64,000 nucleotides of DNA from Candidatus Diapherotrites archaeon (GCA_040755695.1 JBFMAK010000002.1:124001-188000), one strand, 5' to 3'; shown: positions 1 to 8,541, numbered from the stretch's first letter. The notes: generated by a model from the letters alone, not told the origin. Made by a program: numbers and translations.

Positions 1-110
1 TTTACGTTTTGGACGACATAAGCAATGACATCAACATGCCTTCGCATACGAGGACAGACATCTGGACCATAATAAGCCAGTTGGAAGCATTAAAGGAGAA
101 AGCAAAGTGA
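1..110 (+). CDS. UPF0147 family protein, C-terminal end (partial)
   Basis: The 5' part lies outside the window. The 35 visible residues include [16 protein letters not shown] and end in [10 protein letters not shown] recognise this as the C-terminal half of the small archaeal UPF0147 family, whose members end in a similar 'ISNDPNMP..RT.IW' block. The function of the family is unknown to me. The stop codon is only 9 nt before the DP1 start, and the stop overlaps the DP1 ribosome site (GTGAGGT), so the two genes are probably co-transcribed. Confidence 0.8.
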   Translation, partial: YVLDDISNDINMPSHTRTDIWTIISQLEALKEKAK

Positions 111-119
111 GGTAAACAA

Positions 120-1676
120 ATGGAATTAGAAGAAAGAAAAAAAGAGATATTAGGTTTTGCTGAAGAGAACAATCTGGTTTTGGACTCAAAGGCCATGGAA
201 TTATTAGCCGGAAGGCCGATCGAATACAAGGGCCTGCTGAAGGAACTGGCAGAAGGGAACGCCTTCATTATCTCAAAGGGCATGCTGGAAGAAAAAATCA
301 AGGAAAGATTCGGCTTAGAGGAAAAGAAAAAAAAAACTTCGTGCAATGCAAGAGAGCTTCAGCCTGACATAAGGCTTATTGAAGAATTGAATGTAACAAG
401 CAATTCTGTTTCTGAGGGGAAAGTGAAAGACTTTATTGCATACTTTCAGGACAAATTCTTGAGCCTCTCTGAAATGCTCTCAAAAAGGCCTAATTTTAAT
501 CCAAGGCCTATCAAAAGGCTTAGGACTACAACAAGGAACAATGAAATAGAATTAATTGCAATGGTGAGAGAGAAATGGAAGACTAAAGCAGGAAACATTG
601 CATTCAGGATTGAAGACTTGGAAGCAGAGTGCGTTGCAGTAATATCAAAAGACAACCTTCAATTGAACAAGGTTGCAGAAACAATATTGTGCGACAATGT
701 TATTGGAATCAAGGCAATAAAGGCATCAGAGGGAATGATAATAGTAAAAGAACTATTCCAGCCTGAACTGCCCTTAAGGACATTCAAGAAAGCCGAAAGG
801 GAAGTGAATTTAATTGCAATCTCTGACCTGCACGTGGGAAGCAAGCTTTTCCTAGAGCACTCTTTCTATAAATTCCTTGAATGGCTGAACTGCCAGAACA
901 TTCCGGAAAAAGAGATTGAAGCAGTAAAAAAAATAAAGTACTTGCTTATACTCGGCGATATTTCGGACGGAATTGGGGTGTACCCAGAACAAATAAACGA
1001 ATTAAACATAAGGAATATTTATGACCAATACAAGAGGTTCGAGCAATTAATGATGGAAGTGCCTGAACACATTGAAGTAATAATGATTCCGGGGCAACAC
1101 GATGCAGTAAGGTTCGCTGACCCCCAGCCTGCAATCCCAGAAGAATTTTTGCCTGAATTATATGAAAAAAAGAATTTTCATTTCCTGAGCAGCCCTGGGT
1201 GGGCTGAAATAGAAGGACTGAAATGCTTGTTATATCACGGTCCTTCGCTGCACGACCTTTACTCAAGCGTGAGCTTTCTGAGCTACAGCAGGCCTCACGA
1301 GGCAATGATTGAATTGCTTAAGAAAAGAGATCTAATGCCCTGCTACGGCATGAAAAGGCCTTATGTTCCAGAAAAAAAAGATTACATGGCAATAAAAGAA
1401 TTGCCTGATTTATTTTTTGAAGGAGACCTGCACCACAATTCTTACGGTGAATACAGGGGCACAATTGTTGTTAGCTGTGGCACCTGGCAGAAGAGAACAG
1501 AATTCCAAGTAAAGCAAGGACATGTTCCAACCCCTGGAATTGCAGTAATGCTTGAACTGAATACTGGAAAAATAATTGAAAAAAGCTTTTACTCTGAGGC
1601 AGCAGGCGAAGGCACAATAGCAGAAGAAATAGAATTAGGAGAAGAAGAAATAGAAAGCGAAGAGGAAAAAGAATGA
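120..1676 (+). CDS. polB: DNA polymerase D small subunit DP1 (exonuclease)
   Basis: 518 aa. This is the proofreading subunit of the archaeal replicative D-family polymerase. The C-terminal half carries the calcineurin/Mre11-like phosphoesterase motifs in order: SDLHVGS (D236, H238), LGDISDG (D280), GQHD (H327, D328), YHG, and a last motif reading GDLHHN (D436, H438) followed by YRG and GTWQKRTEFQ. The usual last motif is GHxH, so the first His appears replaced by Asp. The N-terminal ~220 residues fit the family's helical and OB regions. The start is supported by GAGGT 7 nt upstream. The gene overlaps DP2 by 4 nt (ATGA), consistent with translational coupling. The C-terminal tail is Glu-rich. 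Confidence 0.97.
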   Translation: MELEERKKEILGFAEENNLVLDSKAMELLAGRPIEYKGLLKELAEGNAFIISKGMLEEKIKERFGLEEKKKKTSCNARELQPDIRLIEELNVTSNSVSEGKVKDFIAYFQDKFLSLSEMLSKRPNFNPRPIKRLRTTTRNNEIELIAMVREKWKTKAGNIAFRIEDLEAECVAVISKDNLQLNKVAETILCDNVIGIKAIKASEGMIIVKELFQPELPLRTFKKAEREVNLIAISDLHVGSKLFLEHSFYKFLEWLNCQNIPEKEIEAVKKIKYLLILGDISDGIGVYPEQINELNIRNIYDQYKRFEQLMMEVPEHIEVIMIPGQHDAVRFADPQPAIPEEFLPELYEKKNFHFLSSPGWAEIEGLKCLLYHGPSLHDLYSSVSFLSYSRPHEAMIELLKKRDLMPCYGMKRPYVPEKKDYMAIKELPDLFFEGDLHHNSYGEYRGTIVVSCGTWQKRTEFQVKQGHVPTPGIAVMLELNTGKIIEKSFYSEAAGEGTIAEEIELGEEEIESEEEKE

Positions 1677-4600
1677 AAGCAAAAATTAAAGAAACAGAAT
1701 TGCTTGCAAGGGAGGACTTAAAAGAATACTTCAAGGAATTAAAAGAGAAAGTAAAAGAAAGGTTTGAGATAGCCGAAGAAGCAAGGGAAAAAGGATTGGA
1801 TACAGAAGAAAAAGTGGAATGCATTCCTGTGACAGACCTTGCAGAGAGAGCAGAAAGCATTATAGGGCCCAAAGGCTTAGCGCAAAGATACAGGCAATTG
1901 TTCAAGGAACTCAAAGGAGACAGAATGAAGGTGATATTCAAATTATTCAAGGAGATAATAGAAGGAGAATGGTGCAAAATAGAAGATGAAGGAAAAAGAG
2001 TTGAACAAGCAATAAAAACCTGTTTGGTAATAGAAACAGAAGGGGTGGTAGTAGCACCAATTGACGGTGTGCCAAAAATCTGCATAAGCAAAAACTTTGA
2101 CGGAAGCAGGTATGTTGACGTATATTATGCAGGCCCAATAAGGGCAGCAGGGGGCAGTTCAACAGTTCTCCCATTAATTTTAGGAGACTACGCAAGAAAG
2201 CTCATGAATCTGGACAGATACAAGCCCACAGAAGAAGAAATAGAAAGATACGTAGAGGAAATAATAATTTACGAGAACGAGATTGTTTCAAGACAATACA
2301 CAATGACAGAAGAAGAAATAAGGGCAATTGTAAGGAACTGCCCTGTATGCATTAATGGAGTGCCCACAGAATTAAGGGAGGTTTCAGTGCACAGGGACTT
2401 GGAAAGAATTCCCACAAACAGGATAAGGGGAGGGGTAGGCCTTGTAGTAACAGAAGGCCTTGCATTGAAAGCATTAAAGGTAATGGACTGGGCAAAACAA
2501 TTAGGCTTGGACTGGAGTTATTTGGAACAAATAGTTAAAGTAAAAAAAGCCTCTGACACGAAAACTGAGATAAAGCCAAACTTCAAGTACTTAGACAGGA
2601 TTGCAGCAGGAAGGCCCTTGCTTGCATACCCAATGAAGCAGGGAGGCTTCAGGATAAGATACGGCAGGGCAAGGAACACAGGAATAATGGGAAAAGGCAT
2701 CAATCCAGCAACAATGATTGCACTGGATGAATTCATTGCAGTGGGAACACACATAAGGATTGAAAGGCCTGGAAAGGCAGCGCAATTGTTTCCCTGCACT
2801 GAAATCAACGGGCCAATAGTACTGCTCAAGGACGGAGAAGTAAGAAGGCTTAATTCAATAGAAGACGCAACAGAACTGAAGAATCAAATAAAAAAAATTC
2901 TTTTCCTGGGAGACCTGCTTGTAACCTATGGAGACTTCAGGAAGACTGCTCATCCTTTGCTTCCATCGCCTTACGTTGAAGAGTGGTGGAAACTAGAATT
3001 AGAGAAAGCATTAAGCGAAAGCAGAAAGATTTCTGGTTTTGACGGAAAGAAGTTGCTTGAAGATATTTATGCAATAGACCAATTCACTGCAATAGAATTG
3101 AGCCTTCAATTAGGAATTCCATTACACCCAAAATTCCTGCATTACTACAACATGCTTTCAAACGAGGAAATGCTTGAATTAATGAAAGAGGCAAGGAAAG
3201 CAGAAAAAATATTCGATGAAGGCAGGATCATTGAAGCAAGATTTGAATTAAAGAAAGAAACAAAAGGAATGCTGGAAAAAATTGGAATCCCACATAAAAT
3301 AAAAGAAGGAAAAATTGCAATCAAAGAGAAATATGCCTACAGCTTCCTCAAAACATTGGGCGCATTAAGCACTCAAGAACTTCCTAAAAAAATTGAAAAC
3401 ATCCTTGAAAGCCTTTCAAATTACTCCGGAATAAAAATCAGGGACAAGATAGGATTCTTTATAGGAGCAAGAATGGGAAGGCCAGAGCAGGCAAAGCCAA
3501 GGGAAATGAAGGGAAACCCTCACGTGCTATTCCCAATAGGCCTTGCAGGAGGCAATACAAGAAGCATTAACAAGGCAATGGAATCCTTTCCTGACAGGAA
3601 CTCAAAGCAGGGGCTCATAAAAGTGGAAATAGGATTGCACGAGTGCCCTAAATGCCATGCAATAAATTTTGGGCAGAAATGCATTGAATGCAGTGCAAGA
3701 ACAGAAAAAATAGGCTCATGCGAAAGATGCGGCACAACAAGCAAAGAAAAAGAAAGGTGCCCAAAATGCAATTCGCGCTTGGTTCAATCGGAGGAGCAGC
3801 AAATTGACCTGCAGGAAATTGTCGGAAAGGCATTAGAAAAACTCAAAATAAAAATGCCTGAAACAGTGAAAGGGGTGAAAGGACTGTTCAATGAAGCAAA
3901 AGAGCCAGAGCCAATAGAAAAAGGCATTCTGCGAGCAAAGCATGACATCCACATTTTCAGGGACGGCACTTCAAGGTTTGAATTATTGAATGCGCCTCTA
4001 ACACACTTCAAGCCAAAAGAGATTGGATTGAGCGCGCAGAAAGCAAGGGAGCTAGGATACAAGCAAGACATTCACGGAAAAGAAATTGAAGATGAAGGGC
4101 AGACAATAGAATTGTTCCCTCAGGACATTGTGGTGAACGAGAAGGCAGGCGACTGGCTTGTAAGGGTGAGCCAATTCATAGACGAAGAACTGGAAAAATT
4201 TTATGGCCTTAAGGCATTCTATAATGCAAAAACAAAAGAAGAATTAATAGGGGAACTTGTCATAGGCCTTGCCCCCCACACTTCGGCAGGAATTGTCGGG
4301 AGAATAATAGGATACAGCAAGGCAAGAGTAGGCTGGGGCCACCCTTACTTCATAATGTGCAAAAGAAGGAATTGTGTTCACCCAAAAACAAAAGTAACAG
4401 TGTGGAATGAGGATACAAAAAAAATAGAAAAAAAAGCAATAAAAGAATTGGTTGAAGAAGAAATAAAAAAGAATGCGAAAAAATTAATAAAAGCAGATAG
4501 TTATGGAATGAAAATAATTGAAAATACAAGAAATCTTTACGCATTTAACTTGAATCCTAAGACAAAAAAAATAGAAAAAAAGAAAATAATTTACTTCTTT

Positions 4601-5662
4601 AAAGGCAAACCGCCAAAGCATTGGATTAAAATAATCACAAAAAGCAAAAGAAATTTTGTTATGACGCCAGACCACAAGTTTTGTTATTTTAAAGGAAGAG
4701 AACTGAAAATAAAAGATGCTAAAAACGCACAAAAAGGCAACTTAATTCCTGTTTTAAAAGGCAGTTTAGAAAAAGCAAAAATTGTAAAAGAAGAAATCAT
4801 TTCTGTAAAAAAAATTATTGAAAACACGCCAAGCTATTGCTTAGAAATAGAAGAAAAAAATGAAACAAAATCAAAAATTATTTTGTGGGGGAATAAACTG
4901 CTTCAGCCTAGATGCGACGGCGACCAAGACTCGGTGTTGCTTTTGATGGATGCATTGCTCAATTTTTCAGAGCATTATCTTTCAGGCTCCAGGGGGGGAA
5001 GAATGGATGCGCCATTGGTTTTCACTGTTAACTTGAATCCAACGGAAATAGACAATGAGGTTTACGAAATGGAGACAGTAACAGAATACCCTTTGGAGTT
5101 CTACGAGAAAACCTTGGAGTTCAATGACAGGCCAATTGAGTCAATTGCCATTGTGAAAAAGAAGCTGGGCACAGGAGAACAGTACACTGAAATAAATTTC
5201 ACTCATGAAACACAGGAATTCGATTTAGGCCCCAAAATGAGCCAGTACGTCCAATTGAAGACAATGGAAGAAAAAATCAGGAGGCAGGCGCAACTGCAAT
5301 CAAAAATAATGGCAGTAGAAGAAAAGGACGCACTGGAAAGGGTGATAGTAAGCCATCTGCTTCCGGACATCATTGGAAACACTAGGGCATTCAGCAAGCA
5401 GAATTTCAGGTGCACCAACTGCAACACAAAATATAGAAGGGTTCCATTAAGCGGCAAATGCACTAAATGCGATGGAGGCAATTTGGTGCTAACAATAGCT
5501 GAAGGTTCGGTGAGGAAGTACTTGAAGATAGCAAAAGACACCATAAGAGAATACGGCCTCAGTGATTATTTGAGGCAGAGGATTGAATTAGCAGAAAGAG
5601 AGATAAGTTCGGTATTCACAAACGAGAAAGCAGAACAGAAGTCATTATACGAGTACATTTAA
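1673..5662 (+). CDS. polC: DNA polymerase D large subunit DP2, intein-containing
   Basis: 1329 aa as encoded, about 1149 aa after removal of a 180-residue intein. This is the catalytic subunit of the archaeal replicative polymerase. Visible landmarks are a conserved N-terminal region containing YYAGPIRAAGG, a cysteine-rich zinc module at about residues 657-703 (several CxxC pairs), the catalytic loop RRN/CDGDQDS, and a C-terminal zinc finger at about 1246-1266 (CTNC...CTKC). The intein is inserted exactly before the Cys that opens the active-site motif CDGD, so the encoded precursor should be inactive until it splices. The start overlaps the DP1 stop. It is the most confident replication gene in the window. 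Confidence 0.97.
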   Translation: MKAKIKETELLAREDLKEYFKELKEKVKERFEIAEEAREKGLDTEEKVECIPVTDLAERAESIIGPKGLAQRYRQLFKELKGDRMKVIFKLFKEIIEGEWCKIEDEGKRVEQAIKTCLVIETEGVVVAPIDGVPKICISKNFDGSRYVDVYYAGPIRAAGGSSTVLPLILGDYARKLMNLDRYKPTEEEIERYVEEIIIYENEIVSRQYTMTEEEIRAIVRNCPVCINGVPTELREVSVHRDLERIPTNRIRGGVGLVVTEGLALKALKVMDWAKQLGLDWSYLEQIVKVKKASDTKTEIKPNFKYLDRIAAGRPLLAYPMKQGGFRIRYGRARNTGIMGKGINPATMIALDEFIAVGTHIRIERPGKAAQLFPCTEINGPIVLLKDGEVRRLNSIEDATELKNQIKKILFLGDLLVTYGDFRKTAHPLLPSPYVEEWWKLELEKALSESRKISGFDGKKLLEDIYAIDQFTAIELSLQLGIPLHPKFLHYYNMLSNEEMLELMKEARKAEKIFDEGRIIEARFELKKETKGMLEKIGIPHKIKEGKIAIKEKYAYSFLKTLGALSTQELPKKIENILESLSNYSGIKIRDKIGFFIGARMGRPEQAKPREMKGNPHVLFPIGLAGGNTRSINKAMESFPDRNSKQGLIKVEIGLHECPKCHAINFGQKCIECSARTEKIGSCERCGTTSKEKERCPKCNSRLVQSEEQQIDLQEIVGKALEKLKIKMPETVKGVKGLFNEAKEPEPIEKGILRAKHDIHIFRDGTSRFELLNAPLTHFKPKEIGLSAQKARELGYKQDIHGKEIEDEGQTIELFPQDIVVNEKAGDWLVRVSQFIDEELEKFYGLKAFYNAKTKEELIGELVIGLAPHTSAGIVGRIIGYSKARVGWGHPYFIMCKRRNCVHPKTKVTVWNEDTKKIEKKAIKELVEEEIKKNAKKLIKADSYGMKIIENTRNLYAFNLNPKTKKIEKKKIIYFFKGKPPKHWIKIITKSKRNFVMTPDHKFCYFKGRELKIKDAKNAQKGNLIPVLKGSLEKAKIVKEEIISVKKIIENTPSYCLEIEEKNETKSKIILWGNKLLQPRCDGDQDSVLLLMDALLNFSEHYLSGSRGGRMDAPLVFTVNLNPTEIDNEVYEMETVTEYPLEFYEKTLEFNDRPIESIAIVKKKLGTGEQYTEINFTHETQEFDLGPKMSQYVQLKTMEEKIRRQAQLQSKIMAVEEKDALERVIVSHLLPDIIGNTRAFSKQNFRCTNCNTKYRRVPLSGKCTKCDGGNLVLTIAEGSVRKYLKIAKDTIREYGLSDYLRQRIELAEREISSVFTNEKAEQKSLYEYI
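4373..4912 (+). other. Mini-intein in DP2 (180 aa, no homing endonuclease)
   Basis: The DP2 reading frame is interrupted between RRN (residue 900) and CDGDQD (Cys1081). The insert begins with Cys901 (CVHPKTKV, block A), has a TPDHKF block B around residues 997-1003, and ends with a block F/G region SYCLEIEE...IILWGNKLLQPR. At 180 residues it has no room for a LAGLIDADG endonuclease. Its DNA is visibly richer in A than the flanking extein. The last residue is Arg preceded by Pro, where inteins normally have His-Asn (or Gln in the Pyrococcus PolII inteins), so the C-terminal cleavage chemistry is in question. Confidence 0.9.
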
Positions 5663-5688
5663 TTGAAATTTTTAATTGAAATAAAAAT

Positions 5689-6168
5689 TCAGTTTAAGAG
5701 TTCCTGCTTGCTGTGGATTATTAGGCCTTCGCTGTGTTCTAATTCTTTTATGAGGGAATATAATTGACTCTGATTCAGAATCTTTTTTATGAGAAAGGCC
5801 CTAAGCAGTTCCTCCAAATCAATAAACCTGGCTTTCTCCCTCTCGCACAATTCATTTAGAAGGTGATCGTTTGAAATCAAAAGGAAATGCCTTTTCCTGC
5901 AGGCAATAAAACAGGACAATTCAGCCTCAAGGATTTCCTCATGCTTTTTTCTTAATTCCTTTAATTCCTTTAATTCAGCTGAATTCAATTCCACTGAATT
6001 GACTGAAGAAAGGATTTTTGCTGAATTCCTGCCAAAAGAATTCTTGAGCTCCGAGGCAACAAAGTTTGAAACAAAAATCTCTTTTTCGCCGAAAAGCTTT
6101 TTTAAAAGAAGAATCCTGTTCTGCTTCAAGAAAATGCTCGCGCAGTCCAGTTCAAGCAATGCCTTCAA
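5689..6168 (-). CDS. PIN-domain toxin, DUF3368-like
   Basis: 159 aa. The chain shows the PIN pattern: an early acidic residue in LELDCASIF (Asp8), a Glu in ASELKN, then EAELSCFIACRKRHFLLISND followed by a helical tail. The layout, with the 'GEAE.ala.....ll.sDd' type block and a final LIKELEHSEGLI helix, matches DUF3368/VapC-type RNases, which cleave RNA as toxins. The start codon overlaps the stop of the upstream antitoxin gene by 4 nt (ATGA), the usual arrangement for co-translated TA pairs. The RNA target cannot be read from sequence. It ends tail-to-tail with DP2. Confidence 0.78.
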   Translation of the reverse strand: MKALLELDCASIFLKQNRILLLKKLFGEKEIFVSNFVASELKNSFGRNSAKILSSVNSVELNSAELKELKELRKKHEEILEAELSCFIACRKRHFLLISNDHLLNELCEREKARFIDLEELLRAFLIKKILNQSQLYSLIKELEHSEGLIIHSKQELLN

Positions 6169-6485
6169 GTAAATACTTCCTTTAATTTTTCGTCAATCTC
6201 TCTTGCCTTTTTTCCTTTGGTCAAGCGCTTTATTCCTCGGTCCTTCAATTTCTGCTTGAATTCTGCAATATTAAGGCCGGCAATCTCTGAAGCCCTGCCA
6301 ATAGAAATCTTCTTGTTCTTGAATAATTCAACAGCAATAACAGTCCTCAATTCAGGATGCATCCTCAAGAGATTCCTGAAAGCATCCTTTATTACCTCGG
6401 ACTTGGAGGAATAATGGCCAGAAGAAACCAAGGCAAAAATTTCCTCTTTCATTACCTTAGGCAGAGAGAAAGCATCAACAGGCAT
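6165..6485 (-). CDS. Antitoxin: ribbon-helix-helix plus UPF0175 domain
   Basis: 106 aa. The N-terminal ~45 residues (VMKEEIFALVSSGHYSSKSE, then VIKDAFRNLL) look like a ribbon-helix-helix DNA-binding domain. The second half (AVELFKNKKISIGRASEIAG then LNIAEFKQKL) matches the UPF0175 helix-turn-helix type, where 'A.elF..g.islg.AAelAGls..eF...L...gi' is the family signature. It is the expected partner of the overlapping downstream PIN gene. The two DNA-binding modules in one short protein are a notable combination. A perfect inverted repeat 32 nt upstream of the start is a likely autorepression site. Confidence 0.8.
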   Translation of the reverse strand: MPVDAFSLPKVMKEEIFALVSSGHYSSKSEVIKDAFRNLLRMHPELRTVIAVELFKNKKISIGRASEIAGLNIAEFKQKLKDRGIKRLTKGKKAREIDEKLKEVFT

Positions 6486-6517
6486 TCAAAAGACCAAAAA
6501 AATTAGGCTATAAACAA

Positions 6518-6536
6518 TTTATAAGATTATTATAAA
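6518..6536 (-). promoter_or_regulatory. Candidate operator/TATA region of the PIN TA operon
   Basis: Perfect 7-bp inverted repeat TTTATAA-GATTA-TTATAAA with a 5-nt spacer, centred about 42 nt upstream of the antitoxin start. The arms double as TATA-like elements, so binding of the ribbon-helix-helix antitoxin here could block promoter access. A second TA operon in this window has a different inverted repeat with the same 7-5-7 geometry. Confidence 0.5.
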
Positions 6537-6676
6537 ATTACAAGATTCGCGCAAAAAAAAACTAATTCAAGGCCAGTGCATAAAAACCCAAAAAAGGCAC
6601 AAAAAGGGTTTTAAAGCCATTACTAGAAATGTTTTTATATTACAAGTGAGTTCTTATATCTGGTTAGTGGTGTATA

Positions 6677-7096
6677 ATGAAAGGAAGTTTTTTGATAAAG
6701 GCAAAAGAACCGAAGGTTATTACAGAGAAGGGGGTAAGGGCTTTTATTATGGAACGCCTCTTGAATTCGCCATTCAACAAAGGCAGCGTAATTAATGTAG
6801 ACGAAAAAACAGTCCAAGTTCAATTAGACGGCGACGAAAAACAAATTAAATTGTTTATGCAAAAACTGGAAAAAGATCTCGTTGCCCAATTCGGGAATCC
6901 TTCAATCTCTTTCACATTATTCCAAGAAAACCCTGCCTTGGAAATCCCTGATTTAATGCGTTCAAGCCAAGCGCTTATGGTTGGACAATTGCAAAAAGGC
7001 ATAAGTGTACAATTGGATATTTCGCAAACCCTGAGAGAAATGTCAAAAGAATTAAGGGAATTGCCAAGAGAATTAGCCAAAATTCTAAAAAGCTAA
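6677..7096 (+). CDS. Conserved hypothetical, possible acylphosphatase-like fold
   Basis: 139 aa. The N-terminal ~75 residues have an alternating strand-helix layout (VRAFIMERLLN, then VINVDEKTVQVQLDGDEKQI and KLFMQKLEKDL) resembling the acylphosphatase/ferredoxin-like fold, with the 'v.G....i..f...l' pattern. The GVGFR-type active-site loop of real acylphosphatases is absent, so enzymatic activity is unlikely. The C terminus is an amphipathic helix rich in Leu, Glu and Lys. A TATA-like element (TTTTTATAT) lies about 40 nt upstream and GTGGTG sits 5 nt before the ATG. Function unknown. Confidence 0.6.
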   Translation: MKGSFLIKAKEPKVITEKGVRAFIMERLLNSPFNKGSVINVDEKTVQVQLDGDEKQIKLFMQKLEKDLVAQFGNPSISFTLFQENPALEIPDLMRSSQALMVGQLQKGISVQLDISQTLREMSKELRELPRELAKILKS

Positions 7097-7136
7097 TTTC
7101 AGTCCACTAATTGAAGTCAGCAGATTTGAAACAATT

Positions 7137-7955
7137 TCAAGGCCAGTGCATAACCCAGCCGTAAGCCCAAAAAAAGGCAAGAATCAAAATAATTATGAGG
7201 AGAGCCCAGACAAACCATCTCCTGTGAGGGGCAGTTGTTGCGCCCAAACCTTTTTTTAGGCCTCCTGCAAGACCAGAAACGATTCCAGCGCTGTACTTCA
7301 GCCAACTGGAGGGCCTCTTCAAATCTGAAAGGGTGTCCTTAAAAATTTCTGAGGCAGTCTGGCCTCTTTCAGGTAATTCAACTTCCGAGAGCATGCTGCC
7401 GTCAACGCCAGAGAAAAGGAATTCTTGCTGTTCTTCACCTTCAATGCTGACAGAAACAAAAACTATTGGAAACAAAACCTTGCGCAATTGATGAATTATG
7501 ACATTGTCCTTTCCAACACCTAATTTTTGGGCAACCTTTATTTGGGCAATCTTTCTTGCCTCGTCCTCAGTCATCAACGTGCTCTTTTCTTCTACCTCAA
7601 TTCCCTTAGGCACCTCAACCTCTTTTGTGAGCTCAATGCCTTCATCAATTGAAGCAGCAATACCTTCCTCCAATTCAGATGTAAGGGCATTCAATGCATC
7701 CTTTCCGTTCATTGTCTCAGAGACAATTTTTTCTGCTGAAATAGAACCCAAACCTTCATCTTCTCCTTCGCCCTCGGGCTCGGGCCTTGATTCAATGAAT
7801 GCATCATAAGAAAAAATAAAGTAAGGGGTAAAAGACATGAAGGCTTCAGCCAATTCAATATTCTTCCAGCCCTTAGGCTCAGCGAATTCCTTGATTAAAT
7901 TTAGGGCTTCCTCTAAAGAAAAAGAAACAGGAAAGGAGTAATCCTTCAATTTCAT
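7137..7955 (-). CDS. Hypothetical tail-anchored membrane protein downstream of sepF
   Basis: 272 aa. It is not recognised as a named family. The first ~230 residues are soluble, with an acidic linker (Glu/Gly-rich, about residues 58-70) and a mid-region DEARKIAQIKVAQKLGV that resembles a small alpha/beta domain. A single hydrophobic segment (WALLIIILILAFFWAYGW) sits within the last 20 residues, so the protein is probably tail-anchored with its bulk in the cytoplasm. It lies 13 nt after sepF in the same direction and is probably in its operon, which hints at a role at the membrane or division site. That role is inference only. Confidence 0.65.
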   Translation of the reverse strand: MKLKDYSFPVSFSLEEALNLIKEFAEPKGWKNIELAEAFMSFTPYFIFSYDAFIESRPEPEGEGEDEGLGSISAEKIVSETMNGKDALNALTSELEEGIAASIDEGIELTKEVEVPKGIEVEEKSTLMTEDEARKIAQIKVAQKLGVGKDNVIIHQLRKVLFPIVFVSVSIEGEEQQEFLFSGVDGSMLSEVELPERGQTASEIFKDTLSDLKRPSSWLKYSAGIVSGLAGGLKKGLGATTAPHRRWFVWALLIIILILAFFWAYGWVMHWP

Positions 7956-7968
7956 ATAATAGAATGAA

Positions 7969-8322
7969 TTATTCCTTTCTCTTAATAATCTTTACTCTTG
8001 CAGGCGTAACCAAAACTCTGTCAGAAGAAATCCTTGCAATGTCGCCGTCAATTTCCTGTGCTGCGTTTTTTATCTGCCCTACCATGTCCCTAAGCTTTAT
8101 TGCATTCCTTTTTGTAAGGTCACCCACATTCAGCAAAATTATGTTTCCCTTCTTCAATTCATCTATGACAATTTCAGGGTCATTGTCTCTTAGCAGAGAA
8201 TAAGGCTTGACGTAAGCATCAGCATTCTCTACAACAGACTCTTCTTCTACATCCAAATTATTCAAGAAATCCTCTATGTCCACATCATCAGTCTTCCTGA
8301 AAAGTTTATCCATGAAAGCCAT
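7969..8322 (-). CDS. sepF: Cell division protein SepF
   Basis: 117 aa. SepF anchors FtsZ to the membrane in archaea. The N terminus MAFMDKLFRK is a short amphipathic membrane-targeting helix, followed by an acidic linker and the SepF core (PYSLLRDNDPEIVIDELKKG, then IILLNVGDLTKRNAIKLRDM and GDIARISSDRVLVTPARVKI). The length is normal for the family. A strong ribosome site, GGAGGGGTGAT, lies 6 nt before the ATG. It is divergently transcribed from cdc6 across an AT-rich gap, so division and replication initiation genes share one intergenic region. Confidence 0.93.
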   Translation of the reverse strand: MAFMDKLFRKTDDVDIEDFLNNLDVEEESVVENADAYVKPYSLLRDNDPEIVIDELKKGNIILLNVGDLTKRNAIKLRDMVGQIKNAAQEIDGDIARISSDRVLVTPARVKIIKRKE

Positions 8323-8541
8323 AATGCTATCACCCCTCCAAAAAAAGTAATTTATAGAAAGAATCTGGGGAAAACATTATTTAAAACATTATTACGGAAA
8401 AAATTTTGCAGGAGAAAAAAAAGCTATAAATAATTATAAACAATTAATAAGATTTTAACTTCGCCATAAAAAAGCAAAATTTTTGGTTTGAAAAACTTAC
8501 TGAAAAAATATTAAATCATTTCCTGACAAAAGGATTGTGTT
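8323..8541. other. AT-rich divergent intergenic region, candidate replication origin
   Basis: This gap separates sepF (leftward) from cdc6 (rightward). It contains a tandem repeat AAAACATTATT at 8371-8381 and 8383-8393, and a long AT-only run around 8425-8460. A 19-nt element at 8437-8455 (ATAAACAATTAATAAGATT) matches 6510-6528 at 18 of 19 positions. In Pyrococcus the origin lies beside cdc6 and the PolD genes. No canonical G-rich ORB box was found, so the origin assignment is inference from position and composition. Confidence 0.35.

Noticed and set aside
1471-2195. 206- and 82-codon minus-strand frames opposite the DP1/DP2 junction
   Set aside because: The plus strand codes for conserved polymerase sequence throughout, and the antisense products have no recognisable domain and a poor start context.
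8323-8541. Canonical ORB/mini-ORB boxes in the cdc6 upstream region
   Set aside because: I looked for a G-rich ORB string on both strands and found none. Only AT-rich repeats are present.
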